DNA from: Flagellimonas oceani | Lineage (GTDB): Bacteria > Bacteroidota > Bacteroidia > Flavobacteriales > Flavobacteriaceae | NCBI RefSeq assembly: GCF_011068285.1 | Contig: NZ_CP049616.1 | Span: forward strand, 2,212,501 to 2,276,500 | Direction: 5' to 3' | Length of the DNA: 64,000 nt | Shown: piece after piece, positions 41,514-50,880 of the stretch | Layout of the letters: every line of letters starts with the position of its first letter | Position numbering within the stretch: position 1 is the stretch's first letter | Notes under the pieces: generated by a model | What the model was told of the DNA's origin: nothing | The model's input: only the letters and a program-made list of their open reading frames with translations | Database searches by the model: none | Translations under genes and position numbers: made by a program

Positions 41514-44500
41514 CTATTGTTTAAAATATTGTAATTCAAATACTGATTCTAGATAGTTGTCAAGAGCGTCAAGTGCATCCATTTCCGTGTTTATGGCATC
41601 CCGAATAATCTGTGTGAACGCTGCATAGTCCACCGCACCCTCCGCGTAGGCCAACAATGCTCCCCTGCGCTGCTCTTGGGCAAGCGGCAAGGCCTTGTCC
41701 CTATAAAATTGCCACGATGCGCTCCATTTCTGATAGGCTTGCACCGCCTGCCGATATTCGGATTGCAGCTGGCGTTTGGTATAATCCGCATTGGTCTTTG
41801 CGATTTCACTTTCAATTTTGGCGGCCTTGGCTTGACTACGCTGTCCACCTGAAAACAAAGGAACCGAAATGCCGGCTTGATAGGTGTAGAACCCGCTATC
41901 ACCATTGACCTGTTGCAGTCCGCCCTGAAGGTTGAACTTAGGCAGCAAGTCAGCCCGTGCTGCATCGTATGTCGCCTCGGCCTCCTCGATGCGCCTTTGT
42001 GAAAGTTCCAGCTCTGGGTGTTTTCCCAAATCCCCTTCCCATCCCAAAACCGTTACCGCACTTTCATCAAGTTTTTCTGGAACGGAATAGTAGATGTCCG
42101 AAACCAACCAAAGATTGAGCTTTTGCAGGGCAATGGCATAATCACTTTCGGCCTGTTGCAGTTGATTGTTGATTTGTAAGGCCTGATTTGTGGCCGATGA
42201 ATATTCCAGCCGGGAAATGGCCTCTACCTTGAAGTTGAGTTCTATTGCTCTTTTAAACTGTGAATAAATGGAATCCAGTTCACGGTACAGTTCAAATTTC
42301 TGTCGTTGTCGATAGGCTTCTGACCAAGCCTTTTTGACCTCCTGTTCCACTTGCAGTTCGGAAAGGTCAAGAGCTGTCTCGGCCAAAGCGATGCGTTGTC
42401 TCTGCAAACGCCTTTTTGCACTGATGCCCAACAGGTCGATATTCTGTTGTCCAACCCCAACCAAGGTATAAATTCCTTGTCCGTCCGCAATTTCTTCGCC
42501 ACCTGTGAAGACTTGGGTATTGCCAAGTTCGTAAGCCATACCTTTTAAGGCGGTTTGTTTTTGGACCTCCCATTGTTTCGCTTTCAACAGCGGGTAGTTT
42601 TTCCTGGAAACTTCCACCGCCTCTTCCAATGAAATAGCGGGCAGTGAATCATTAGGCTGGATCTGCCGTGCATTTTCAAAACCTTCTTGCGCATGCATTT
42701 TGGCAGGCAGTGCGGTGGCGAACAAAAGAAGGACCATGACCACAGGGGTAACCCATTTCGGGTCGGGTTTCCTCATCCGTTCCGAACGTCCCTCGACCCA
42801 TTGGTAAAAGATGGGTAGGATAAAGAGGGTCAAGAGGGTCGAAGTTATCAAGCCACCAATGACCACGGTGGCCAAAGGTCGCTGTACCTCTGCCCCGGCC
42901 GAAGCCGAAACGGCCATGGGAAGAAACCCTAAAATATCCGTAAAGGCCGTGAGCATAATGGGACGAATCCGTCTTTTGGTGCCTTCTATAATTCTACCTT
43001 TAAGATTGGTCACGCCTTCTTCCTTCAGTTCATTGAGACCACTTATCATGACGAGTCCGTTCAGAACGGCCACGCCAAAAAGCACGATAAAGCCGACCCC
43101 CGCGGAAATACTAAAGGGCATATCCCTTAACCAGAGGGCGAACACACCGCCAATAGTGGCCATCGGAATGGCGAGGTAGATCATCAAGGTCTGTGGAAAG
43201 GACTTTAGCGCAAAATAAATCAATATGAAAATCAGGAACAAGGCAATAGGGACAACAGTTTGCAATCTATTGCTGGCGCGTTCCAGATTTTCGAAAGCAC
43301 CACCATACCGAATGTAATATCCTGTGGGCAGGTCAAACTGGGCATCCAATTTTTCTTGGATATCCTCTACAACGGATTTTACATCACGGTCGCGAATATT
43401 GATGCCCACATAGGTCCGCCTATTGGTATTGTCACGGCTTATCTGCATCGGGCCGGGTTCATAACTTACCTCGGCAATTTCCCGTAATGGGATTTGCGAA
43501 CCATTGGGCAGGTTGATGAACAGGTTCTGGATGTCCTCGATGCCTTGCCGGTTTTCCTTTTGAAGTCTTACGACCAGGTCAAACCGTTTTTCACCCTCGA
43601 AGATTACGCCCGCCTTTCCTCCTGCAAAGGCGGCCTGTACCACTTTATTGAGCTGTTCGATCTTTAGACCGTACTGTGCCAATTTATTGCGGTTATAGTC
43701 AATGGTGATTTGTGGCAGGCCGTCCGTGGCCTCAACTTTCATATCTGCCACACCGGGAACGGTGGCAATGATTTCCCCCATTTCCTCGGCCTTGCTTGCC
43801 AATATGCCGAGGTCTTCCCCGAACAATTTAATGGCCACATCCTCACGAACACCCGTAAGCAATTCGTTGAAGCGCATTTCTATAGGTTGGGTAAACTCAA
43901 AATTCACACCGGGAACGATACTGATGGCCTCCTTCATTTTTTCCACCAATTCATCCTTGCTTTCTGCAGATGTCCATTCATCCGTTGGTTTGAGGATAAC
44001 GAAGACATCGGCGATATCCATGGGCATCGGGTCCGTTGGTACATCGGCGACACCGATACGGCTGAGAACGGTTTCCGCTTCGGGAAATTCGGCCTTCACG
44101 ATACGTTCAATCTTTGTCGTGGTTTCGATGGTTTCCGACAGGGAACTGCCGGGTTTCAAGATCGCGTGAAAGGCAATATCACCTTCGTCCAATTGCGGGA
44201 TAAACTCACCGCCCATTCTCGTAAAGACGAAAATGGCAATGGCAAAAATGGCAATGGCAATGCTTACGACCACTTTGGCCTTGGAAAGTGATTTGGTCAA
44301 CAACGGTTCATATTTCTGCTCAATCCAATGCACGAACCTATCGCCATAGGATTGTTTTTTGGATTTTGGCGGCCGTAGGAACAATGCCGAAACCATGGGC
44401 ACATAGGTAAGACACAATAGCATGGCCCCGATCATGGCGAAAATGAAGGTAAGGGCCATGGGCCGGAACATTTTCCCTTCGACACCCTCCAAGGCCAAAA

Positions 44501-45893
44501 TGGGCAGGAACACGATCAGAATGATCAGCTGGCCAAAGAAAGCGGCGTTCATCATTTTTTTGGAGGCCTTGGCGGCGATGTCATCCCGTGTTTCTGCACT
44601 AACGCCATTCTTTTTGACCACATAGGAGTACATTAAAAAAACGGTGCCCTCTACGATGATCACCGCACCATCCACAATGATTCCAAAATCGATTGCCCCC
44701 AAGCTCATCAAGTTTGCCCATACGTCAAAAACATTCATCAGAATAAAGGCAAACAATAGGGATAAGGGTATGGTCGAAGCCACAATGAGTCCGCCACGCC
44801 AATTTCCCAATAACAAGACCAACACGAAGATCACGATAAGCCCACCTTCCAAAAGGTTCCCCGTTACCGTGCCTGTTGTCTCGGCGATCAATTCGCTACG
44901 GTCAAGGAAAGGTTTGATGGACACCCCTTCAGGAAGGGACCGTTGTATCTGTTCCACACGTCGGGTCACGTTCTCGATCACCTCGTTGGAATTTGCCCCT
45001 TTGAGCATCAAGATCATTCCGCCCACGGCTTCGCCCTTTCCATCTTTGGTAAGCGCACCATAGCGTACCGCACTTCCCATGCTTACCTTACCTATATCCT
45101 TCACTTTGATGGGAATGCCATTAACGGCCTTGACCACCATGTTTTCAATATCCGATATGGTCCTGGCCAGCCCTTCACCACGAATGAAGTTGGCTTGGTG
45201 GTTACGCTCGATGTAGGCCCCACCTGTATTCTGGTTGTTGTTTTCAAGGGCCGAGAACACTTCTGTAATGGTAATACCAATGGCGCGAAGTTCGTCCGGG
45301 TCAACCGCCACTTCGTATTGCTTTTTGTTTCCGCCAAAGGCGTTTACCTCGACCACGCCGGGTACCATGGCCATCTGTCTCCGTACAATCCAGTCCTGCA
45401 TCGTTCGCAGTTCCGTTGCCGAATATTCACCTTGATGTTCATCATCTACTTCAAGGGTATATTGGTAGATTTCACCCAATCCCGTTGAAATTGGCCCCAT
45501 AACGGGTTTGCCAAAGCCAGAAGGGATCTGTTCCTGAACCTCGGGCAGTTTTTCGGCTACAAGTTGTCTGGGCAAATAAGTGCCCACCTCATCGTCAAAT
45601 ACAATGGTCACCACAGAAAGCCCAAAACGGGAAACAGAGCGGATTTCCTTGACATTGGGTAGGTTGCTCATCGCAACTTCCACGGGATAGGTTACAAATT
45701 GTTCTATATCCTCCGTTCCCAGGTTGGGTGATTGGGTAATGACCTGTACTTGATTATTGGTGATATCCGGTACGGCATCGATGGGAACTTGGGTCATGCT
45801 ATAAACGCCCGCACCAATCAATGCGAGGGTCAGCAGACCTATAATAAATTTGTTATTGATTGAAAAATCAATGATTCTGTTGATCATGGACAA
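41514..45893 (-). CDS. CusA/CzcA heavy-metal RND pump fused to a TolC-like channel
   Basis: 1459 residues. Residues 1-1045 are a full HME-RND pump (INRIIDFSINNKFIIGLLTLALIGAGVYSM; QSPNLGTEDIEQFVTYPVE; transmembrane GAIDFGIIVDGAVIIVEG with the proton-relay Asp/Glu; GVAVLNGLVMISGLNEL). After a hydrophobic export-like segment near 1050-1068 (VVMVLLLFATALPAKMHAQ) come about 400 residues of outer-membrane-factor type (LEEAVEVSRKNYPLLKAKQWEVQKQ; repeated coiled coils; LPKFNLQGGLQQVNGD). Pump plus channel in one chain is a known Bacteroidota arrangement. It pumps periplasmic metal (Cu/Ag or Zn/Co/Cd) out of the cell. Confidence 0.93.
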   Translation of the reverse strand: MSMINRIIDFSINNKFIIGLLTLALIGAGVYSMTQVPIDAVPDITNNQVQVITQSPNLGTEDIEQFVTYPVEVAMSNLPNVKEIRSVSRFGLSVVTIVFDDEVGTYLPRQLVAEKLPEVQEQIPSGFGKPVMGPISTGLGEIYQYTLEVDDEHQGEYSATELRTMQDWIVRRQMAMVPGVVEVNAFGGNKKQYEVAVDPDELRAIGITITEVFSALENNNQNTGGAYIERNHQANFIRGEGLARTISDIENMVVKAVNGIPIKVKDIGKVSMGSAVRYGALTKDGKGEAVGGMILMLKGANSNEVIENVTRRVEQIQRSLPEGVSIKPFLDRSELIAETTGTVTGNLLEGGLIVIFVLVLLLGNWRGGLIVASTIPLSLLFAFILMNVFDVWANLMSLGAIDFGIIVDGAVIIVEGTVFLMYSYVVKKNGVSAETRDDIAAKASKKMMNAAFFGQLIILIVFLPILALEGVEGKMFRPMALTFIFAMIGAMLLCLTYVPMVSALFLRPPKSKKQSYGDRFVHWIEQKYEPLLTKSLSKAKVVVSIAIAIFAIAIFVFTRMGGEFIPQLDEGDIAFHAILKPGSSLSETIETTTKIERIVKAEFPEAETVLSRIGVADVPTDPMPMDIADVFVILKPTDEWTSAESKDELVEKMKEAISIVPGVNFEFTQPIEMRFNELLTGVREDVAIKLFGEDLGILASKAEEMGEIIATVPGVADMKVEATDGLPQITIDYNRNKLAQYGLKIEQLNKVVQAAFAGGKAGVIFEGEKRFDLVVRLQKENRQGIEDIQNLFINLPNGSQIPLREIAEVSYEPGPMQISRDNTNRRTYVGINIRDRDVKSVVEDIQEKLDAQFDLPTGYYIRYGGAFENLERASNRLQTVVPIALFLIFILIYFALKSFPQTLMIYLAIPMATIGGVFALWLRDMPFSISAGVGFIVLFGVAVLNGLVMISGLNELKEEGVTNLKGRIIEGTKRRIRPIMLTAFTDILGFLPMAVSASAGAEVQRPLATVVIGGLITSTLLTLFILPIFYQWVEGRSERMRKPDPKWVTPVVMVLLLFATALPAKMHAQEGFENARQIQPNDSLPAISLEEAVEVSRKNYPLLKAKQWEVQKQTALKGMAYELGNTQVFTGGEEIADGQGIYTLVGVGQQNIDLLGISAKRRLQRQRIALAETALDLSELQVEQEVKKAWSEAYRQRQKFELYRELDSIYSQFKRAIELNFKVEAISRLEYSSATNQALQINNQLQQAESDYAIALQKLNLWLVSDIYYSVPEKLDESAVTVLGWEGDLGKHPELELSQRRIEEAEATYDAARADLLPKFNLQGGLQQVNGDSGFYTYQAGISVPLFSGGQRSQAKAAKIESEIAKTNADYTKRQLQSEYRQAVQAYQKWSASWQFYRDKALPLAQEQRRGALLAYAEGAVDYAAFTQIIRDAINTEMDALDALDNYLESVFELQYFKQ

Positions 45894-46011
45894 GGGTATT
45901 GATTCAGTTTATATTCTTACTGGGCGCATTGATGAAAAGCAACGCACGATATTGACGTAACCATGAAAAAGTCACGTCAAAACAGGATAGTTTTATCCTA
46001 TAAAAACTGGA

Positions 46012-46320
46012 TCATGCCCGAGGGGGCTGTAAAAGAGAAGGTGGAATATCCTTGCCGAGGTCATCAAAATGGGCAAAGAATTCGTCTGGGATTTCTGGCT
46101 GGTACGGTTCAAATGCGACAAGCCCAAAATCTATGGTGTGAACGTGGCAACAATGACATTGACAGAAAGGCGAGCAAAGTTCACAATCGTCACCTTGGTC
46201 GCCGTCAGAATCGACTACCGAAACAGTTTGGCAATCGTCAGAGGCATTCCCTGAATCACTACAAGGCACCACGTTGAGCGCCAAGAAGTATATTGTTAAT
46301 ATGATTGTCAAAAATTTCAC
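46012..46320 (-). CDS. DUF6660-like small exported protein
   Basis: 102 residues if it starts at the GTG at 46320 (VKFLTIILTIYFLALNVVPCSDSG). A signal peptide is followed by Asp-rich DSDGDQGDDCELCSPFCQCHCCH, a cysteine cluster that can bind metal, then VAFEPYQPEIP. This matches DUF6660, short proteins usually encoded upstream of CusA-type operons in Bacteroidota. The TATCTTTG box ends 4 bases before the GTG, so the message may have almost no leader. Probably a periplasmic metal-binding helper; first gene of the metal operon. Confidence 0.7.
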   Translation of the reverse strand: MKFLTIILTIYFLALNVVPCSDSGNASDDCQTVSVVDSDGDQGDDCELCSPFCQCHCCHVHTIDFGLVAFEPYQPEIPDEFFAHFDDLGKDIPPSLLQPPRA

Positions 46321-46324
46321 GGGG

Positions 46325-46332
46325 CAAAGATA
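46325..46332 (-). promoter_or_regulatory. Bacteroidota -7 box of the metal operon
   Basis: Minus-strand TATCTTTG is a perfect TAnnTTTG. It lies directly before the GTG at 46320, suggesting transcription starts at or within a few bases of the start codon. Confidence 0.5.
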
Positions 46333-46460
46333 AAAAAATCCAAGTGCAACTCTATTGCAAAGAATGGTTCTTAAAAGGAACTCTTTTTGGACCAATAAAA
46401 AGTAGTTCCAAACTTCATTATTGGAGTTTTCCCCCTAAAATATCAGGTCATTACTAGAGT

Positions 46461-46531
46461 ATGAAAAAAGTGACATCGGCAACGGCCTTATGCCGTCCCT
46501 TTCCCGAGAAATATTTTCCGGGTTTATCTTT
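46461..46531 (-). promoter_or_regulatory. Leading-region element R2
   Basis: Plus-strand AAAAAAGTGACATCGGCAAC, then GGCCTTATGCCG, CCCTTTCCCGA and CGGGTTTATCTTTG, the same order as R3 before parB (55381-55455). On the minus strand it contains the hairpin CGGCATAAGGCCG. It now lies between dnaE and the metal operon, about 140 bases upstream of the latter. Confidence 0.5.
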
Positions 46532-46566
46532 GCGCAGTATTGATCGGAATACGTCCTTACTCGCTT

Positions 46567-49548
46567 TTATTTGGCCAATAGCGCTCCCGATCCCACTTGT
46601 CTCGGGTCAGGTTTCAAGGGTTGTTTGACGGTCGTAACCACCTCCAGACTGAAATGCCCGAACTCTTCGGTCACCGTTCCGTGGCATAAATAGATGCCCT
46701 TTCCATGAATGGGTGTGGATGCCATCGTTTGTGGAAAGTGTACACAGTCAAAAAAGTGCCCTTCCAGATCGAGCATGGTGGTAAAGCGCATGGTGTCCCC
46801 TTTGGATGTGGTGTTCAATCGGGTATGCACTAGGGAACCATAGATCCAGATCCTTTGGTTGACATAGGCCTCAAAATCACCGGCAGTCAGCCTACTCTTC
46901 ACTTTGCCGTCCATAAGTTCATAATACCCGCATAGTGGAAAACCCAGAAGTTCCATTTGGTCGTAGGCATCCTCAATAGGATGGGAAGGTAAATTCGGCA
47001 ATGTAAAATGCCTGTGGTTGGGTTTAAAGAGCAGTTTCTGGATAGTTTCCTTTCGATGGGCCTTGGTCTTGAACACGGCCTGCCAAAGCACTTGCTTCTT
47101 GGGCACGTCAAAGACACGAAAGGCATCGATACGCACCAAGATGGTCAACTGTTCGATGGCAATGGGGACACGGTCGATAAAATCATCAAAATCTCGGAAT
47201 TTGCCATGGAGTTGCCTTTCGTTCAAAATGCGTTGGATGACCAAACGTTCCAAACTCCGAAGCTGCCCCAGCCCCAAATAGATGTGCTTCCCATAGATGA
47301 CATTGACATGATCACTGCGGTTGATACAGGGCGGATGGATAATTCCTCCCCACATCTTAGCCTCATGGACATAGAGCTCTGTATCATAGAACCCTCCCCT
47401 ATTGTTGAGCACGGCTACCATAAATTCCAGGGGAAAGTAGCATTTCAGATACAGGCTCTGGTAGCTTTCCACGGCATAGGAAGCGGAATGTCCCTTGGCA
47501 AAGGCATAACCCGCAAAACTCTCGATCTGTTCCCAGACCATTTGGGTCAAGGCAGCATCGTGCCCCCTTTGTTTGCAGTTTTCAAAAAACTTGAGTTTCA
47601 CTGCTTGGAATTCCTCCCGGGAACGGAACTTTCCGCTCATCCCCCGTCGCAACACATCGGCCTCCCCTAGGTCGAGTCCTGCAAAGAGATGGGCCACCTT
47701 GAGCACATCCTCTTGATAGACCATGATCCCATGGGTCTCCGGCATGATCTCCAACAGGATGGGATTGGCCTCCTTGCGGCGTTCCGGTTCCCGCTCCCTG
47801 CGGATATATTCATCCTTCATCCCCGAGGAGGATACCCCTGGACGGATCACGGAGCTGGCCGCCACCAGTCCCAAGTAGTCATGGGTCCGTAGCTTTTTCA
47901 TCAGCCCCCGCATGGCTGGGGATTCCACATAATAGGCCCCTATCGCCCTTCCTTGGCTCAACAGCCGATTGATATTGGCATCCTGTTTCATGGCCTCCAC
48001 GCTCTTGATGTCCCAAAGCATGGCATCGGGTCGGTTGTCCTTGATCACCTCAACCGCCTCCTTGATCTTGGCCAATCCCCGTTGCCCAAGGATATCGAAC
48101 TTGAACAGGCCTACATCCTCGGCAATGATCATATCGAACTGCACCGTCGGAAACCCTTTGGGCGGCAGGGTCGTGGCCGAATAGTAATGCTCGGAACGGT
48201 CCAGAATCAAGATCCCCGAGGAATGCACACTGATGTAATTGGGCATCCCATGGATATAGGTGGCGTATTTCAGCACCAATCGGGCCAGTTCGTCCAAGCT
48301 TCCTTGCTCATACCGACCTGCACTGAGCTTATCGATTTCCTCGGTGGGCAGACCGAACACCTTGCCCAGTTCCCGAACAGCGGCCCGGTATTTAAAGGTG
48401 TTGTAGGTTCCCAATAGGGCCACATGCTCGAAACGTTCAAAAATATAGGCCGTGACATCGTCCCGGTCCCAGGTGGAAAAATCAATGTCAAAATCCGGAG
48501 GGGAGGCCCTAAAGGGATTGATGAACCGTTCAAAATACAGGTCCAGTTCAATGGGATCCACATCGGTGATCCCAATTAGGTAGGCCACCAGACTGTTGGC
48601 CCCACTCCCCCTGCCCACATAGGGATACCCTTTGGACTTGGCATAGGAGACGATATCATGGTTGATCAAAAAATAGGACACGAAGTCCAGTTCCTGAATG
48701 GTACGCAGTTCCCGGAACATCCGCTCCTTGACCTTTTCCGTGGGATGGGCATAGCGTCGAGGCAGCCCATCCAATGCCAGTTCCCGCAACCGCTCCACAT
48801 CCAAGGCCTTGGACGCCAAAAAACGGGACTGGTTCTGGGAAACCCGCTCACTTCCAAACCCAAAGGCAATGGTACAGGAGTCCATCAACCGCTGCGTATT
48901 CTCCCAGATATGGGGAACATCGGCCAAGGCTTTTTGCAGTTCCTCCATGGGCCGAAGGGTATCGGTGGGCCTGGCCTCCTCGGACTGTGGCAGTTTGCTC
49001 AATAGTGTGTTCAAGCCTATGGCCCTAAGCAAGCGATGGGTATTGAAATCCTTTTTGTTACGAAAGCTCACGGGCTGTAACAACACCAATCTATCGGTAT
49101 AATCCCGATACCGGGAGAACCGCAATTTCCGTAGTTCGTCCACCGAGACCCCAATGTACTCATAAGCCCGGAAATCCGTTCGTTCCTCCTCCTGGATCTT
49201 CTCGAAAGGATAGATGACATGGACATGTTCAAAAATTGGGGCCACAGTCGGAATAGGTGTTCCTTTGTGCAGGTGCTGGGAAAGAAAAGCATTGATCTCC
49301 CGAAACCCCTCATTGTTTTGGGCCAGTCCCACAAACTCCTGTACATTCCCGTTCCGAAAATCGATACCCAAAATGGGACGTATCCCCTGTTCATGGGCCA
49401 AGCGCACAAAGTTCATACCCGCTGAACTGTTGTTGATGTCGGTCAGGGCCAGCACTTCCACCCCATGGGAACGGGCCAGTTCCAATAGCTCCGTTTCGGA
49501 GAGCACCCCGTAGTTCAGGGAATAATAGGTATGGCAGTTCAAGTACAT
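46567..49548 (-). CDS. dnaE: DNA polymerase III alpha subunit, ICE-borne (DnaE2/ImuC-like)
   Basis: 993 residues from the ATG at 49548 (MYLNCHTYYSLNYGVLSETEL), one base after the dinB stop. PHP domain at 1-240 (ALTDINN, degenerate metal ligands), polymerase centre with KGYPYVGRGSGANSLVAYLIGIT and PPDFDIDFSTWDRDDV (catalytic Asp pair about 353), then fingers (EDVLKVAHLFAGLDLGEADVLRRGMSGK) and an OB fold near the C-terminus. At about 990 residues it is shorter than the chromosomal enzyme and fits the error-prone ImuC/DnaE2 class that works with a Y-family partner. Confidence 0.88.
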   Translation of the reverse strand: MYLNCHTYYSLNYGVLSETELLELARSHGVEVLALTDINNSSAGMNFVRLAHEQGIRPILGIDFRNGNVQEFVGLAQNNEGFREINAFLSQHLHKGTPIPTVAPIFEHVHVIYPFEKIQEEERTDFRAYEYIGVSVDELRKLRFSRYRDYTDRLVLLQPVSFRNKKDFNTHRLLRAIGLNTLLSKLPQSEEARPTDTLRPMEELQKALADVPHIWENTQRLMDSCTIAFGFGSERVSQNQSRFLASKALDVERLRELALDGLPRRYAHPTEKVKERMFRELRTIQELDFVSYFLINHDIVSYAKSKGYPYVGRGSGANSLVAYLIGITDVDPIELDLYFERFINPFRASPPDFDIDFSTWDRDDVTAYIFERFEHVALLGTYNTFKYRAAVRELGKVFGLPTEEIDKLSAGRYEQGSLDELARLVLKYATYIHGMPNYISVHSSGILILDRSEHYYSATTLPPKGFPTVQFDMIIAEDVGLFKFDILGQRGLAKIKEAVEVIKDNRPDAMLWDIKSVEAMKQDANINRLLSQGRAIGAYYVESPAMRGLMKKLRTHDYLGLVAASSVIRPGVSSSGMKDEYIRREREPERRKEANPILLEIMPETHGIMVYQEDVLKVAHLFAGLDLGEADVLRRGMSGKFRSREEFQAVKLKFFENCKQRGHDAALTQMVWEQIESFAGYAFAKGHSASYAVESYQSLYLKCYFPLEFMVAVLNNRGGFYDTELYVHEAKMWGGIIHPPCINRSDHVNVIYGKHIYLGLGQLRSLERLVIQRILNERQLHGKFRDFDDFIDRVPIAIEQLTILVRIDAFRVFDVPKKQVLWQAVFKTKAHRKETIQKLLFKPNHRHFTLPNLPSHPIEDAYDQMELLGFPLCGYYELMDGKVKSRLTAGDFEAYVNQRIWIYGSLVHTRLNTTSKGDTMRFTTMLDLEGHFFDCVHFPQTMASTPIHGKGIYLCHGTVTEEFGHFSLEVVTTVKQPLKPDPRQVGSGALLAK

Positions 49549-49549
49549 G

Positions 49550-50764
49550 CTATTGTTGTCTATGGGCCAATAAGATGGGTGGTTGTCCGTCAAAGGGGTT
49601 TCCGCCTCTTCCTATACTATGGGCCCCCATGGCCGAGGCCCGCATCAAACTGGATTCCCCAAATCGATTCCGTACACGATCCATGGCCTGATAGAGGTTG
49701 AGCAGTTTTTCGTCATCCGCGAACAGGTCGATCTGGTAATGCCCCCCTACGATATGACTGTAGTTGACACCCACGAGTCGGATGAGCATCCTTCGGTCAT
49801 AAAGGGAGGTAAAGAGTTCCTTCACCAAGGGTACCAACACATGGTCCGCAGAAGTATAGGGAACCCGTTTCTGCTTGGTGTAGGTCTTGAAATCACTGTA
49901 CCGGATCTTCACACTCACACAGCCCGTCATCTTATTGGCCCTTCGGAGTTGGTAGGCCAGGTTCTCGGCCATGGCGAACAAGGTGGTCTCCAGTTTGACC
50001 ATATCGGTGGTATCCTTTCCATAGGTACGTTCCGTAGAAATGGACTTCCGTTCATGAAACGGGAGCAAGGGGGAATTGTCCAGCCCCTGGGCCCGCATCC
50101 AGATGGTCCGTCCATGCAACCCAAAGGCGCTTTCCAGCATCTCCAAGGGCAGTTGCTGTACGGTCTGTATGGTAGTCACCCCCATATTGGACAAAAGCCC
50201 ATAGGTTTTCTCCCCCACGGAGGGCAGTTTACGAATGTGTAAAGGCGCCAGGAACTCTTTCTCCAGTCCAAGATCGATCTTCATCTGGTTGTTGGGCTTG
50301 GCCTCCCCGGTGGCCACTTTGGAGACCACCTTGTTCTGGGAGAGTCCAAAGGAAATAGGCAATCCCGTTTCCCTCAAGATCCGTTGTCGAATTTCCGAGG
50401 CGTATTTGTAACAGCCAAAGAAACGGTCCATCCCGGAAAGGTCGGCATAGAACTCGTCCACACTGGCCTTTTCAAAGACCGGGACACTCTCCTTGATAAT
50501 CTCGGTCACATTGTCCGAGAACTTCATATAGGTCCCTGCATTGCCCTTAATCACAGTGGCCTCCGGACACAACCTCCGGGCCACTTTCATGGGCATCCCT
50601 GAATGCACCCCAAAACGCCGGGTCTCATAGCTACAGGCCGCGACCACCCCTCTGTCCCCCAACCCACCGACCAAGAGGGGCCGCTTCATCAGACGGCTGT
50701 CCAGTAGTCGTTCACAGGAGACGAAGAAGGTATCCAGATCGATATGGAGAATGGTGGGTTTCAT
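49550..50764 (-). CDS. dinB: Y-family DNA polymerase (DinB/ImuB-like)
   Basis: 404 residues. Palm: ILHIDLDTFFVSCERLL (catalytic Asp), VVAACSYETRRFGVHSGMPM, and EKASVDEFYADLSGM (second catalytic Asp-Glu). Finger/thumb HhH: KLPSVGEKTYGLLSNMGVTTIQTVQQLP, and little finger with KMTGCVSVKIRYSDFKTYTKQKRV. The active site is intact, so it may be a true translesion polymerase rather than an inactive ImuB. It heads a two-gene operon with dnaE and is divergent from the SRAP gene. Confidence 0.92.
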   Translation of the reverse strand: MKPTILHIDLDTFFVSCERLLDSRLMKRPLLVGGLGDRGVVAACSYETRRFGVHSGMPMKVARRLCPEATVIKGNAGTYMKFSDNVTEIIKESVPVFEKASVDEFYADLSGMDRFFGCYKYASEIRQRILRETGLPISFGLSQNKVVSKVATGEAKPNNQMKIDLGLEKEFLAPLHIRKLPSVGEKTYGLLSNMGVTTIQTVQQLPLEMLESAFGLHGRTIWMRAQGLDNSPLLPFHERKSISTERTYGKDTTDMVKLETTLFAMAENLAYQLRRANKMTGCVSVKIRYSDFKTYTKQKRVPYTSADHVLVPLVKELFTSLYDRRMLIRLVGVNYSHIVGGHYQIDLFADDEKLLNLYQAMDRVRNRFGESSLMRASAMGAHSIGRGGNPFDGQPPILLAHRQQ

Positions 50765-50880
50765 AAAATGTTGGATTTATTCCTATAATTTGGAAAATAT
50801 CCAAATGTACGGAAAGGAACAACCCGTTTCAAAACTTTAACAATTTTGCCTATCTTAATACGGCATAATTCAACCTCAAC

